64,000 nucleotides of DNA, taken from JADJNW01 sp964523725. Its GTDB lineage: Bacteria > Bacteroidota > Bacteroidia > Chitinophagales > Saprospiraceae. The notes beneath the pieces were generated by a model. The model searched no databases. It saw only the letters and a program-made list of their open reading frames with translations, and was not told the origin of the DNA. Positions 35,777-44,174 of this stretch are shown in pieces. A program made the translations under genes and the position numbers. Positions within the stretch are counted from its first letter, which is position 1; each line of letters starts with the position of its first letter. Where the stretch lies: NCBI GenBank assembly GCA_964523725.1, contig CAZGAU010000002.1, positions 33,074-97,073 on the forward strand. Direction: 5' to 3'.

Positions 35777-35928
35777 GAGTTACGCAATTTGTTGTTTTTT
35801 TTATTGACAATCAATTCTTTATGCTGGGTTAAAAATTGTTAATCATTAATTACAGCCATTGATTTTTAACAGCTTAAATATTTTAGAAATACATCTTTGG
35901 GGATAAATTGCCTAATTTGCGTAACCCC
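35776..35928. mobile_element. MITE-like element with terminal inverted repeats
   Basis: About 153 bp bounded by TA on each side (35774-35775 and 35929-35930). The ends are inverted copies: TAGGAGTTACGCAATTT on the left and, reversed, TAGGGGTTACGCAAATT on the right (15 of 17 match). The interior is AT-rich with an inner inverted TTAAAAAT pair and no gene. TA duplication is typical of IS630/Tc1 and some IS5 relatives; a longer direct repeat (ATTTTATA at 35768-35775 and 35930-35937) is an alternative target duplication. No transposase and no second copy are seen in the window. Confidence 0.65.
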
Positions 35929-35952
35929 TATTTTATAAGGAGAATTCATCAT

Positions 35953-37113
35953 TTACTTTTCCGAAACATTCCATGCCCGCTCCAGCACTTCCGGCACCGC
36001 GAAGTTACGCCCTTTGTATTCATCAAAGAAGGCAACCATTTTTTGCATGGTTTTTTGCGAAAGCTGCTCCAGTAGAGGACGAAGCGGCTCATCCAGTTTG
36101 GCTTCCAGGCGCTCGCCCAATCGAAAGAAGGTAGCTAAAAAGTCAGGAACCAGGGCGGTCAGACAACCCCCGGCAGGTATTATTCCCAGCATTGGCGCAC
36201 GCTCCGCGCCAATGAAATAACGGATAAGCGTGCCGGGTACGTTGTTCAACTTTTCAGAAGGCACCGTTTCTTTTAGAAACGCAGATAGCGCTTTGGTCAG
36301 GGTTTTTCCTGCTTCGGATTCCGCGGCTTGCCGTTGTAATATTTTTTCCAGCAGAAAGCGAGCGTCGGACAAGTCTTTTGGCAACAAATCTTCATCCACG
36401 CCCAACAGGGCCGCAATTGCCGCCCAGGTATGCACGTAAGCTTCCTGCAGCGCTTCATCTTCCTGAACGCCAAACTGTGCCAGCGCATCCGTAATTGCCA
36501 CGCTGAAAGTAAGTTGCGTGAGCGCCATATCCTCCTGATTGATCGGTTTGCCAAGTGTATGCACGTCCCAGCGATCCTCCGGAATAAACCGACGAATGGA
36601 AGCGTGAATCAGCCGCACTTTCTGGATAGCTAGAATGCCTTTACCACCAGGCCGGAGCGCATCGGGCGCCATCACTTCGAGCAGGAACTGACCTGTTTCT
36701 GCGATGCGGCGGGCGAAAATCTTGTGGGTTTCTTCCTGATGCGTGAGCCGACCAGTTTGGACGAGAACTTGCGCACCGTTTTTACAACAGTATAATAATG
36801 GTAATGATTTGTAATATAAGAATATCAGGAATTTTGGTCCATGATCGAGAAAAAGGCGATTCGCTAAAGCCACTTTATCCCAATCTATCCAATCGGGCAA
36901 TTGGTTGGTTTGTTTCAAAAAATCCTGAATCACAGCCGGAAATGCATTCAAGGGCATTTCAATACGACGAATCAACTCGTCGAATAAGCGGCGGGCAGCG
37001 TCTTCGCCCTGTTCATTTACCATTTGCAATAACACCGCATCTGCAAGTGGATCGGCTTGCAGGCGTTTGGCGTCGAGGAAATTGTCCGTCCAGCGTTGGG
37101 TGGCATTGCTCAT
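35953..37113 (-). CDS. MpaB/DUF2236 family oxygenase-like protein
   Basis: A 386-residue, mostly helical protein. Family signs are LFLDHGPKFLIFLYYKSLP, RIAETGQFLLEVM and KVRLIHASIRR, the last matching the conserved Lys/Arg-His region that in the related latex-clearing oxygenase (Lcp) lies at the heme b site. The heme ligand cannot be confirmed from sequence alone, and the substrate in Bacteroidota is unknown. It lies 19 bases downstream of the RsmI-like gene on the same strand. Confidence 0.85.
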   Translation of the reverse strand: MSNATQRWTDNFLDAKRLQADPLADAVLLQMVNEQGEDAARRLFDELIRRIEMPLNAFPAVIQDFLKQTNQLPDWIDWDKVALANRLFLDHGPKFLIFLYYKSLPLLYCCKNGAQVLVQTGRLTHQEETHKIFARRIAETGQFLLEVMAPDALRPGGKGILAIQKVRLIHASIRRFIPEDRWDVHTLGKPINQEDMALTQLTFSVAITDALAQFGVQEDEALQEAYVHTWAAIAALLGVDEDLLPKDLSDARFLLEKILQRQAAESEAGKTLTKALSAFLKETVPSEKLNNVPGTLIRYFIGAERAPMLGIIPAGGCLTALVPDFLATFFRLGERLEAKLDEPLRPLLEQLSQKTMQKMVAFFDEYKGRNFAVPEVLERAWNVSEK

Positions 37114-37132
37114 AGTGCTAATTTACACATTT

Positions 37133-37840
37133 TCACCTCGCATACAGCAAAAAAATCGCGGGTCGTTTATGCAATTTCGGCAATTCGGCGGTGAGCCACT
37201 GCTGTATGGTATATGTTTTCACCCATTCGGTGGATAAAGTGAGATCAACCGCGATACAAAATTTGGTTGCCGGTGCCAGTGTATTGAAAGCGGTCTCTAC
37301 CACGCCGCTGTTGCGATAGGGCGCTTCGATAAAGATTTGCGTCTGATCAAATTTTGCGGAAAGCTGTTCCAGTCGTTTTAAATCCCTTTCCAGATCGGGC
37401 TTCTTTGGGGCAAGGTAGCCGTGAAAACAAAACGATTGTCCGTTCATACCCGAAGCCATGAGTGCCAGTAAAATAGACGATGGCCCGACTAACGGCACCA
37501 CCTCAATACCCCGTTGATGCGCCAGCCACACCACCACTGCGCCGGGATCAGCCACACCGGGCGCACCTGCTTCTGACATCAGGCCCATGTCCTGACCGTT
37601 TTCAGCCGCAGTGAGAAAACCACCGATTTCTTCGGGAGGTGTGTGTTTGTTGAGTTCGTGAATAGTCAGATCGAGTGATTTGCCAGGGCAGACGGCTTTG
37701 ATGAAATGGCGGGCGGTTTTGGCGCGTTCGGCGATGAGTATTTCCAGGTTTTGCAAAATATTCACTACATAAGGGGGAATGGTATGCGCTACATTTTCGC
37801 CGAGGGGCGTGGGGATGAGGTATAATTTGCCTTTTGTCAT
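37133..37840 (-). CDS. RsmI-like SAM-dependent methyltransferase (tetrapyrrole methylase fold)
   Basis: A 235-residue protein of the TP_methylase superfamily. LYLIPTPLGE, GLMSEAGAPGVADPG and PLVGPSSILLALMASG correspond to the SAM-binding segments of RsmI, which methylates the 2'-OH of C1402 in 16S rRNA. The N-terminus has TPLGE where RsmI has T-P-I-G-N, and it is about 40 residues shorter than E. coli RsmI. Bacteroidota often carry this shorter paralogue, sometimes in addition to a normal RsmI, so the target may differ. Confidence 0.88.
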   Translation of the reverse strand: MTKGKLYLIPTPLGENVAHTIPPYVVNILQNLEILIAERAKTARHFIKAVCPGKSLDLTIHELNKHTPPEEIGGFLTAAENGQDMGLMSEAGAPGVADPGAVVVWLAHQRGIEVVPLVGPSSILLALMASGMNGQSFCFHGYLAPKKPDLERDLKRLEQLSAKFDQTQIFIEAPYRNSGVVETAFNTLAPATKFCIAVDLTLSTEWVKTYTIQQWLTAELPKLHKRPAIFLLYAR

Positions 37841-37868
37841 GGTTTGATTTTTATCTCTTGTTCATTTC

Positions 37869-37899
37869 GTTGATTATAGTAGAAATTGGCTTACTTTTG
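37869..37899 (+). promoter_or_regulatory. Promoter for scpA: GTTG-n19-TACTTTTG
   Basis: TACTTTTG (37892-37899) is an exact -7 box. GTTG (37869-37872) lies at the expected 19-base spacing and differs by one base from the -33 TTTG. The leader would be about 37 nt. Confidence 0.6.
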
Positions 37900-37942
37900 T
37901 AACCATTCGTAAATCTAAAATCGTAATTCGTAATTCCAAAAG

Positions 37943-38686
37943 TTGAGCGCAACTTATACCATAAAACTGCCGCAATTTGAAGGTCCGTTCGACCTGTTGC
38001 TGTTTTTTATCGAACGGGATGAGTTGGACATCCACGATATTCCTATTGCCAAAATTACGGACGATTTTCTGGACTATATCCATCAGGCAGAGGAAATGAA
38101 TATCGATCTGGCAAGCGAGTTTATTCTTGTGGCGGCTACACTGTGTCGAATTAAAGCCAGATTACTCATTCCGCGCAAGCAAGTGGACGAGGAGGGCAAT
38201 GAAATCGATCCGCGCGAAGAACTAGTACAACGCCTGCTCGAATATAAACGTTACAAAAGCGTGCTGGAAGACATGCGTAAGCTGGAGGAGCAACGCGCGC
38301 AGCAAACCATCCGCGGAAATGTGGCCGACGAACTGGCTCAAATTGCCACTAAAGCACTGGTGGACAGCGAATTGGAATCCGTGACTTTGTTTAAATTACT
38401 TCGCACTTTTGAACGAATGATACAGCGTTTCGAGGAGTCAAAACCCCGGAAAGTGCATGAGATTGCTCAATTCAGCTACACCATTGAAGAAGAGCAGGAA
38501 GGTATTTTAAACAAGGTGAAAAAAGGCGCTAAGGCTAAATTTGAAGCAGTTTTCAAAGATTGTAAAAACAGGATCCACGCTATCGTGACGTTTCTGGCTT
38601 TGCTCGAATTACTCAACATGGAGAAAATTGCTATCACTATCGGAGAAGGGTATAATAATTTCTGGCTGGAAGAAACTTCTGACTAA
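37943..38686 (+). CDS. scpA: Segregation and condensation protein A
   Basis: A 247-residue kleisin that joins SMC and ScpB in the condensin complex for chromosome compaction and segregation. IKLPQFEGPFDLLLFFIE is the family N-terminus; a Lys/Arg/Glu-rich middle and the C-terminal winged-helix region (VTFLALLELLNMEKIAI) follow. The start must be the TTG at 37943: an in-frame TAA lies at 37931-37933 and no ATG comes before the conserved domain. scpB and smc are not adjacent. SMC/ScpAB is loaded at ParB-parS sites, which matches the parS-like pair in this window. Confidence 0.95.
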   Translation: MSATYTIKLPQFEGPFDLLLFFIERDELDIHDIPIAKITDDFLDYIHQAEEMNIDLASEFILVAATLCRIKARLLIPRKQVDEEGNEIDPREELVQRLLEYKRYKSVLEDMRKLEEQRAQQTIRGNVADELAQIATKALVDSELESVTLFKLLRTFERMIQRFEESKPRKVHEIAQFSYTIEEEQEGILNKVKKGAKAKFEAVFKDCKNRIHAIVTFLALLELLNMEKIAITIGEGYNNFWLEETSD

Positions 38687-38732
38687 GTATATTTCATTGA
38701 CCGTTTAATCGTTATCCATTTATCATTTCGAA

Positions 38733-39887
38733 TCAATATTCGGTTTCACTTGTGGTATAAACCGCCGTTTTGAGCACTTCTTCGTAATACGCCTCGTACA
38801 GTGGCAGAATATTTTTGATGTCGAATCGCTTGGCTTGTTCCAGCGCATTGGCACGGAATTTCTGCAATGTTTCCTCGTTGCTCAGGATCGTCAACGCATT
38901 TTTAGCCATTTGCTCCACATCACCAACATTGCTCAGCAAACCCGTTTTGCCATGAATATTAACCTCGGGCAAACCACCGGCATTGCTGGAAACCACGGGC
39001 ACTTCGCAGGCCATTGCTTCGAGCGCGGCCAAACCAAAACTTTCTGATTCTGAGGGCATTACAAATAAGTCGGAAATAGCAAGCAACTCTTCGATTGCGT
39101 CCTGTTTACCCAGAAAACGAATTTCGGAGCAAAGATTAAGCTTACGGCAAAGCTCTTCCATATTGTGGCGCTCAGGGCCGTCACCAATTAGCAACAATTT
39201 GCTGGGTAGCTTTTCGTGTACTTTTTGAAACACATAAATTACATCTTCTACCCGCTTGACCTTCCGGAAATTGGAAACGTGCAACAGAATCCGCTCACCG
39301 TCGGGTGCGATGGCTTTTTTAAAATGATCTTTATCAACCCGATTAAATCGCTCGAAATCAATAAAGTTATAAATTACTTTTATTTCTTTTTTTATATCAA
39401 AATAATCGTACGTCTGCTGACGCAGGCTCTCGGATACGGCCGTCACGCCATCGGATTTATTGATCGAAAACTCAACCACCGGCGCGAAGGCATTATTGTT
39501 GCCCACAATTGTAATATCAGTCCCGTGCAAGGTAGTGATGTAAGGCACGTAGCGTCCTTCGGAGAGGAGAATTTTCTTGGCAACGTAGGCTACCGTTGCG
39601 TGCGGAATGGCATAATGTACATGTAGTATATCGAGCTTTTCAAATTTTACAACATCCACCAACTTACTGGCCAAAGCTGTGTCATAAGGCGGATATTCAA
39701 AGAGCGGGTATTCTTCTGCACCTACTTCATGAAAATAGACATTTTCGTGAAAAGTATTGAGCCGTACGGGGCGGCGATATGTAATGAAATGAACCTGGTG
39801 ACCATTTTTTGCCAAAGCCAATCCAAGTTCTGTGGCCAAAACGCCGCTACCACCGTATGTAGGATAACAAACAATTCCAATTCTCAT
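38733..39887 (-). CDS. bshA: N-acetyl-alpha-D-glucosaminyl L-malate synthase BshA
   Basis: A 384-residue GT4-family enzyme that joins UDP-GlcNAc to L-malate, the first step of bacillithiol synthesis. YPTYGGSGVLATELG near the N-terminus, HVHYAIPHA, TTLHGTDITIVG and the nucleotide-sugar motif SESESFGLAALEAM are characteristic of BshA. It indicates that this organism uses bacillithiol as its main low-molecular-weight thiol; bshB/bshC are not in the window. Confidence 0.94.
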   Translation of the reverse strand: MRIGIVCYPTYGGSGVLATELGLALAKNGHQVHFITYRRPVRLNTFHENVYFHEVGAEEYPLFEYPPYDTALASKLVDVVKFEKLDILHVHYAIPHATVAYVAKKILLSEGRYVPYITTLHGTDITIVGNNNAFAPVVEFSINKSDGVTAVSESLRQQTYDYFDIKKEIKVIYNFIDFERFNRVDKDHFKKAIAPDGERILLHVSNFRKVKRVEDVIYVFQKVHEKLPSKLLLIGDGPERHNMEELCRKLNLCSEIRFLGKQDAIEELLAISDLFVMPSESESFGLAALEAMACEVPVVSSNAGGLPEVNIHGKTGLLSNVGDVEQMAKNALTILSNEETLQKFRANALEQAKRFDIKNILPLYEAYYEEVLKTAVYTTSETEY

Positions 39888-39978
39888 GATCCTGCTGAAA
39901 AGTTGAAAAAAGCTTCATACGTTCATAAAACATTAATATGGATACGCCTGGAAACAGAAATAGTTTATTTAAATGCAA

Positions 39979-40012
39979 AAGGCGTCGCCAATTTCATCGC
40001 AACGCCTTCAGA
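39979..40012 (-). terminator. Terminator after the T9SS cargo gene
   Basis: AAGGCGT (39979-39985) pairs with ACGCCTT (40002-40008). Short T-runs occur on both sides, with TTTTTT on the plus strand just before the T9SS stop codon. Confidence 0.55.
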
Positions 40013-40033
40013 ATTTTTTGTCTAACTAATTGA

Positions 40034-42877
40034 TTATTGAGCTTTTATCAATTTCTCTGTCCAAATACTGATATTTGCCGTTAATCGAATCAGATACATG
40101 CCCGGTGGCTGACTGCTCAGATCAATCGGGATATTAAGCGCACGCACACCACGTTCCTGGGTTTGGAAGATCAATCGCCCCTGCAAACTGAACACTTGAA
40201 TTTGTACATCGCCTGTTTCCGCTAGTTCGGCTTGCAGCATTGTTTCGCCGGAAGTAGGGTTCGGGCTTAGCAAAACCCGCGTGATCAATTCCGGCTCCGA
40301 TATACTGGTCGTCAATCCCACTTGCACGCTTACAATATCTGTGCAGCCGAAGCGATCTGTAACTGTCACATCATAAGTCCCCGCAGGGAGCCGAACGGCA
40401 GTTTTATCGGTGCTCCCATCGCTCCAGGAAAAGGTAAATGGTGCCACACCTGCTCCGGTGATCACGGTAGCCTGACCATCTTCTGCGCCCGGGGCAGATT
40501 CATTTTGCACCTCCGTTGTCAAAGCCAGTGAACTCGGGCAGCGAATTACATTGAAATTATCGAAATCAACCCAATAATCGCCCGTACCCCAGAAAGCCCG
40601 GATGCGGAATTTCACAACCTGGCCAATGTAATCATCGAGATAGATAACCACTTGCTGTAAATTGGTACTTGGTGTATGATTCGAACTATTAATTCTGTAG
40701 ATCGTATTGTAATTTTCACCACAATCCAGGGAAATCTGCACGATGATAGAGTCCCCGGCACTAAGTTGTTTTGCCGAATTATTGCTAAAATTGACCATTC
40801 GATAATCGAAAGTCAGGCTATCGCCCATTTCCACCAAACCGAGAGCTGGAGTGACTACTTCCATAGTCCGATCCACGGTTGAAAGATTATCGGAAATTAC
40901 AAAAGAGGTGTTGCCGTGGGTATTGGAAATCCCTGTCAGGTTATCTACCGTCCAGCCCTGTGGAAGCACACCGGCTTCAAAATCTTCACCAAACGGCAGG
41001 CTTCGGGCTGTTTCAAAACTAAACTGTACCGTATCATTGGCCGGGAAAAGCTCGCCGGGCGCAGAAGTCCAGACCATTACTTCGAACATGGTGCCCATAG
41101 TTGAGTTGATCGGGGTTGTGAAGGTATAATTCGCCTGTTCACTAGGTGCAATGTTCAGGCTACCAACATTTTCGGTTACAATTGCGCCGCCATTTACTTG
41201 ATAACTCACGTCAAAACCCGTCACTTCAGATGTGCCAAAATTACTGATGGTGACCACAACTTGTCCATCCTCGCTGCCGCATTCCTCCACATTATTGTTG
41301 ATTGCTTTCAAAGTTGCCAGATCGCGGGCCAGCGGGGTCGAAATGAAAATATCATCAATACCCATGCCTTCCCTGCCTACCGAAAGATCGGAGGAAAAAA
41401 CAAAGCGCAATCGGACCTCGGGCTGCCCGGCGGTACCCGTAAGAATATTGGAAGCTGTTGCCCAGCCTTCAAAACCACCGGTGCCGTCCCACCAGTCATT
41501 TTCAGCATCATTGTACCAATTGATACCACTCTCTGCAGTGCCCACTTTGGTCCAGGTTTTGCCACCGTCGATGCTCACTTCCAGCCAACCCTCATCACAG
41601 CAGGCTTCAGAGTCAAAATAAAGCGAAAAAGTGATACGCGGATCCTGATCCAATATGGAAAAATCCATACACGGGGAAAGCAGATAAGATACCTCACCAT
41701 TATTATAAAGGCTGTCTAGGTTAGTCACCCAGGCGTTCTGCCCGCTGGCTGCTGCGTTGATATTTCTTCCTGATGGTCTGCCAAATTCCCAACTGGGATT
41801 ACGGCTATCCTCTGCTACCGTCCAGCCACCGCTCCATTCTTCGAAGTCAGTAGCATATGGATATTCTGTGATAGTTGGAATGCTTATCAGGGTAACCGTC
41901 GCCGTGTCATTTGCCACATCGCTTTCGGTCTCTAGTTCTGTCCAAGCCTGAATGACATAAATACCCGGCTCGGAAAAGTCAAAGGTTTTTTCAAATTCAA
42001 CCGTGTAGGTACTGTCCTTACCCAAAACGCCCGTATAAAAACCATCCACCGGAATGGGTACGCCGGCATCTACACCATTTACGCTGTATTTGAATGGAAT
42101 TAATGTTTGCGGATTGCCACCAAAATTCTTGAGGGTAACCGTCACCTTTTCATTGACGCCCAAGCCGCACTGCGTTTCAGGAGTGGAAATGGAAGTAATT
42201 CCAACGTCATTGGCCCAAAGCGTCTTAAATTCATACGGACCTATTTGCCGGCTGGTATCCATGCCCGGGCAAACTGAAGACAAATAAAATTCGTATTCGG
42301 TATTTTCCTGCAAGTTCCTGAGGGTATTACTATTGTTAACCGACTGAAAAAATTGACCCGTGCCCGGCGTAAAGCCTTTGGGGCCGTATTCTATTAAATA
42401 AAATGCTACATTGTTCACGCGCTGCCAGCCGATTGCGGCTGTAAATGCCCGCACATCGCCCACGGAAACTGTATTGGGCGGGCTTACTAGGCATGTAGGG
42501 CATTGTACGATAGCCGTGAAAAGTACATTTGCAAGTGGATTTGGTCCCATTGCAAAAACCGTTATTCTCTCAGGATTAATGATTCTATATCTCAATTCGC
42601 CATCAAATTCACCGGAAGTGAAAAAGAAAGAAGCCGTATCTCCTTGGGTAACTTCTACTGAAAAGGCGCGGAAAAAACCATTGTCATTTTCGCCATCCAG
42701 CGTAAACGTTGTCGTATCACCTCTAAGGTAAAGCGTCAAAAAAGCTCCATTCCAGCCGTCTCCGAAGGTATCATATAGTTCCAGGGTATAGACACAGCTG
42801 TTGGTATTCTGCGCTTTTGCGGCAAAGCCGACCAGGAATAATAAACCTGCGAGTAAAGCGTATATTTTTATTTTCAT
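40034..42877 (-). CDS. Large T9SS-secreted multidomain surface protein
   Basis: A 947-residue exported protein. Signal peptide about 1-22 (ends FAAKAQ). In order: an N-terminal beta domain (YTLELYDTFGDGWNGA), a fibronectin type III domain (about 130-218), a CARDB-like domain (about 222-330), a MAM/jelly-roll-like domain (about 342-515), a second CARDB-like domain (about 520-620), a second jelly-roll (about 628-795), a SprB-like repeat (APFTFSWSDGST, GTYDVTVTDRFGC) and a type A sorting domain (LLSPNPTSGETMLQ, PPGMYLIRL, about 868-947). It would be exported by the type IX system and fixed to the cell surface or released. Adhesion or matrix function is likely; no catalytic domain is visible. Confidence 0.9.
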   Translation of the reverse strand: MKIKIYALLAGLLFLVGFAAKAQNTNSCVYTLELYDTFGDGWNGAFLTLYLRGDTTTFTLDGENDNGFFRAFSVEVTQGDTASFFFTSGEFDGELRYRIINPERITVFAMGPNPLANVLFTAIVQCPTCLVSPPNTVSVGDVRAFTAAIGWQRVNNVAFYLIEYGPKGFTPGTGQFFQSVNNSNTLRNLQENTEYEFYLSSVCPGMDTSRQIGPYEFKTLWANDVGITSISTPETQCGLGVNEKVTVTLKNFGGNPQTLIPFKYSVNGVDAGVPIPVDGFYTGVLGKDSTYTVEFEKTFDFSEPGIYVIQAWTELETESDVANDTATVTLISIPTITEYPYATDFEEWSGGWTVAEDSRNPSWEFGRPSGRNINAAASGQNAWVTNLDSLYNNGEVSYLLSPCMDFSILDQDPRITFSLYFDSEACCDEGWLEVSIDGGKTWTKVGTAESGINWYNDAENDWWDGTGGFEGWATASNILTGTAGQPEVRLRFVFSSDLSVGREGMGIDDIFISTPLARDLATLKAINNNVEECGSEDGQVVVTISNFGTSEVTGFDVSYQVNGGAIVTENVGSLNIAPSEQANYTFTTPINSTMGTMFEVMVWTSAPGELFPANDTVQFSFETARSLPFGEDFEAGVLPQGWTVDNLTGISNTHGNTSFVISDNLSTVDRTMEVVTPALGLVEMGDSLTFDYRMVNFSNNSAKQLSAGDSIIVQISLDCGENYNTIYRINSSNHTPSTNLQQVVIYLDDYIGQVVKFRIRAFWGTGDYWVDFDNFNVIRCPSSLALTTEVQNESAPGAEDGQATVITGAGVAPFTFSWSDGSTDKTAVRLPAGTYDVTVTDRFGCTDIVSVQVGLTTSISEPELITRVLLSPNPTSGETMLQAELAETGDVQIQVFSLQGRLIFQTQERGVRALNIPIDLSSQPPGMYLIRLTANISIWTEKLIKAQ

Positions 42878-43256
42878 AGGACGTGACTTTTGTCAAGCAA
42901 TCAGGGCAATAAATTGAATTGTTTACTATTGAATGATCCTGTGGATTGTCAAAGAAATTTCCGAAAAGGAATGCATCTCCGGCAATCGACAATTTTCGGG
43001 CAAAGCAGGCTAAAAATAAGTAAAAAATCAATAATGCACTTTTTTTGTAAACCTCGCATGAACGCTGTCTTATCGTTTGGTCACGAAAATTACATTTTCC
43101 TAAACATTTTTCTTGAGTCTATGTTACACAGGTGTTCATTTTCAGCACCCAAAGGTGCGGGGAGAAGAGGTATGTTCCGTAAAATTGTTGTTTGTAAATT
43201 GCTCATTTTTAGGGAGAAGTTACAATATACAATCGAAATTAGTAATCTGGAAAGTT
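42878..43256. other. 379-base region between the divergent T9SS cargo and MerR genes
   Basis: Both genes are transcribed outward from here, so their promoters should lie within. I find no exact TAnnTTTG on either strand at a sensible distance. A short inverted repeat GCACCCAAAGGTGC (43147-43160) is the only clear symmetric motif and might be an operator. Open frames here lack coding character. Confidence 0.35.
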
Positions 43257-44174
43257 GTGGCGGTATATTCTATCAAAGATCTGGAAAAATTATCTGGCAT
43301 AAAGGCTCACACGATCAGGATATGGGAGCAGCGTTACGGTATTATCGATCCGCAACGTACCAAGACGAATATTCGCTATTACGAAGACGACGATCTGAAA
43401 TTACTCCTGAACATTGCACTTTTGAACAAAAATGGCATTAAAATTTCCAAGATCGCCCAAATGTCGAGAGAGGAAATCGCAGAAAAAGTGTCGGCTATTT
43501 CGGAGATCAATTTTGAAAATGCTACTCAACTCGATGCGCTCACCATTTCCATGATCGAAATGGATGAATATAAATTTGATCGCATTATTTCTACAAATAT
43601 TCAGCAAATCGGCTTCGAGCGCACCATGCTGGAAGCAATCTATCCTTTCCTGGAAAAGTTGAGTTTGTTGTGGCTTACCGGCTCCATTACGCCAGCGCAG
43701 GAAAACTTCACGAGCTACTTAATTCGCCAGAAAATCATTGTGGCCATTGACAAAGAACCTTTAATCAGCTCAAAAAAAGCCAAGAAGTTTCTGATTTACT
43801 TGCCGGAAGGTGAGAAGCAGGAACTGACTATGCTTTTTATGCACTACTTGATCAAATCCCGCCGGCACCGCGCAATCTACATCGGGCAGGAAATGTCGAT
43901 CACCGACCTGAAAGACGCCCACGATATTCATCAGCCTGATTATATTTTTACCATGATCACTGAAACGTTTGCCAAAGAACCGGTACAGCGTTATGCTGAA
44001 AAATTGTCTGAGATGTTTCCCGATTCTAAAATATTGCTATCTGGTTATCAAGTAGTTGCGCAAAATTTAAAGTCTTTTGATAATGTCCTCATTTTGAAGA
44101 GCCTGGATCAAACGATCACTTTCCTAAATACCCAAAGCGCCGCTTCCCAAAACGGAGCTTTACAGCCCAGCTAA
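43257..44174 (+). CDS. MerR-family regulator with degenerate cobalamin-binding-like domain
   Basis: From GTG at 43257 the protein is 305 residues. The MerR helix-turn-helix is at the very N-terminus (AVYSIKDLEKLSGIKAHTIRIWEQRYGI), so a longer frame opening at 43113 is not credible. The C-terminal half has the helical and Rossmann-like layout of CarH/LitR B12-binding regulators (LYLPEGEKQEL-like YLPEGEKQELTM, PDYIFTMITETF, DSKILLSGYQV) but lacks the DxHxxG motif that binds cobalamin from below. It probably senses something else, or light/B12 in another manner. Its TAA stop directly abuts the stop of the convergent flippase gene. Confidence 0.85.
   Translation: MAVYSIKDLEKLSGIKAHTIRIWEQRYGIIDPQRTKTNIRYYEDDDLKLLLNIALLNKNGIKISKIAQMSREEIAEKVSAISEINFENATQLDALTISMIEMDEYKFDRIISTNIQQIGFERTMLEAIYPFLEKLSLLWLTGSITPAQENFTSYLIRQKIIVAIDKEPLISSKKAKKFLIYLPEGEKQELTMLFMHYLIKSRRHRAIYIGQEMSITDLKDAHDIHQPDYIFTMITETFAKEPVQRYAEKLSEMFPDSKILLSGYQVVAQNLKSFDNVLILKSLDQTITFLNTQSAASQNGALQPS

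Noticed and set aside
40851..42731. Plus-strand frames opposite the 947-residue T9SS cargo gene
   Set aside because: Ser/Pro/Thr-rich shadows of repetitive beta-domain codons, with no start signals or domains.
43113..43256. N-terminal extension of the MerR gene from an ATG-like start at 43113
   Set aside because: The 48 extra residues have no domain; the MerR fold starts right after the GTG at 43257.
42890..43441. Plus-strand open frame upstream of and overlapping the MerR gene
   Set aside because: It runs out of frame through the MerR helix-turn-helix coding region and shows no protein-like pattern.
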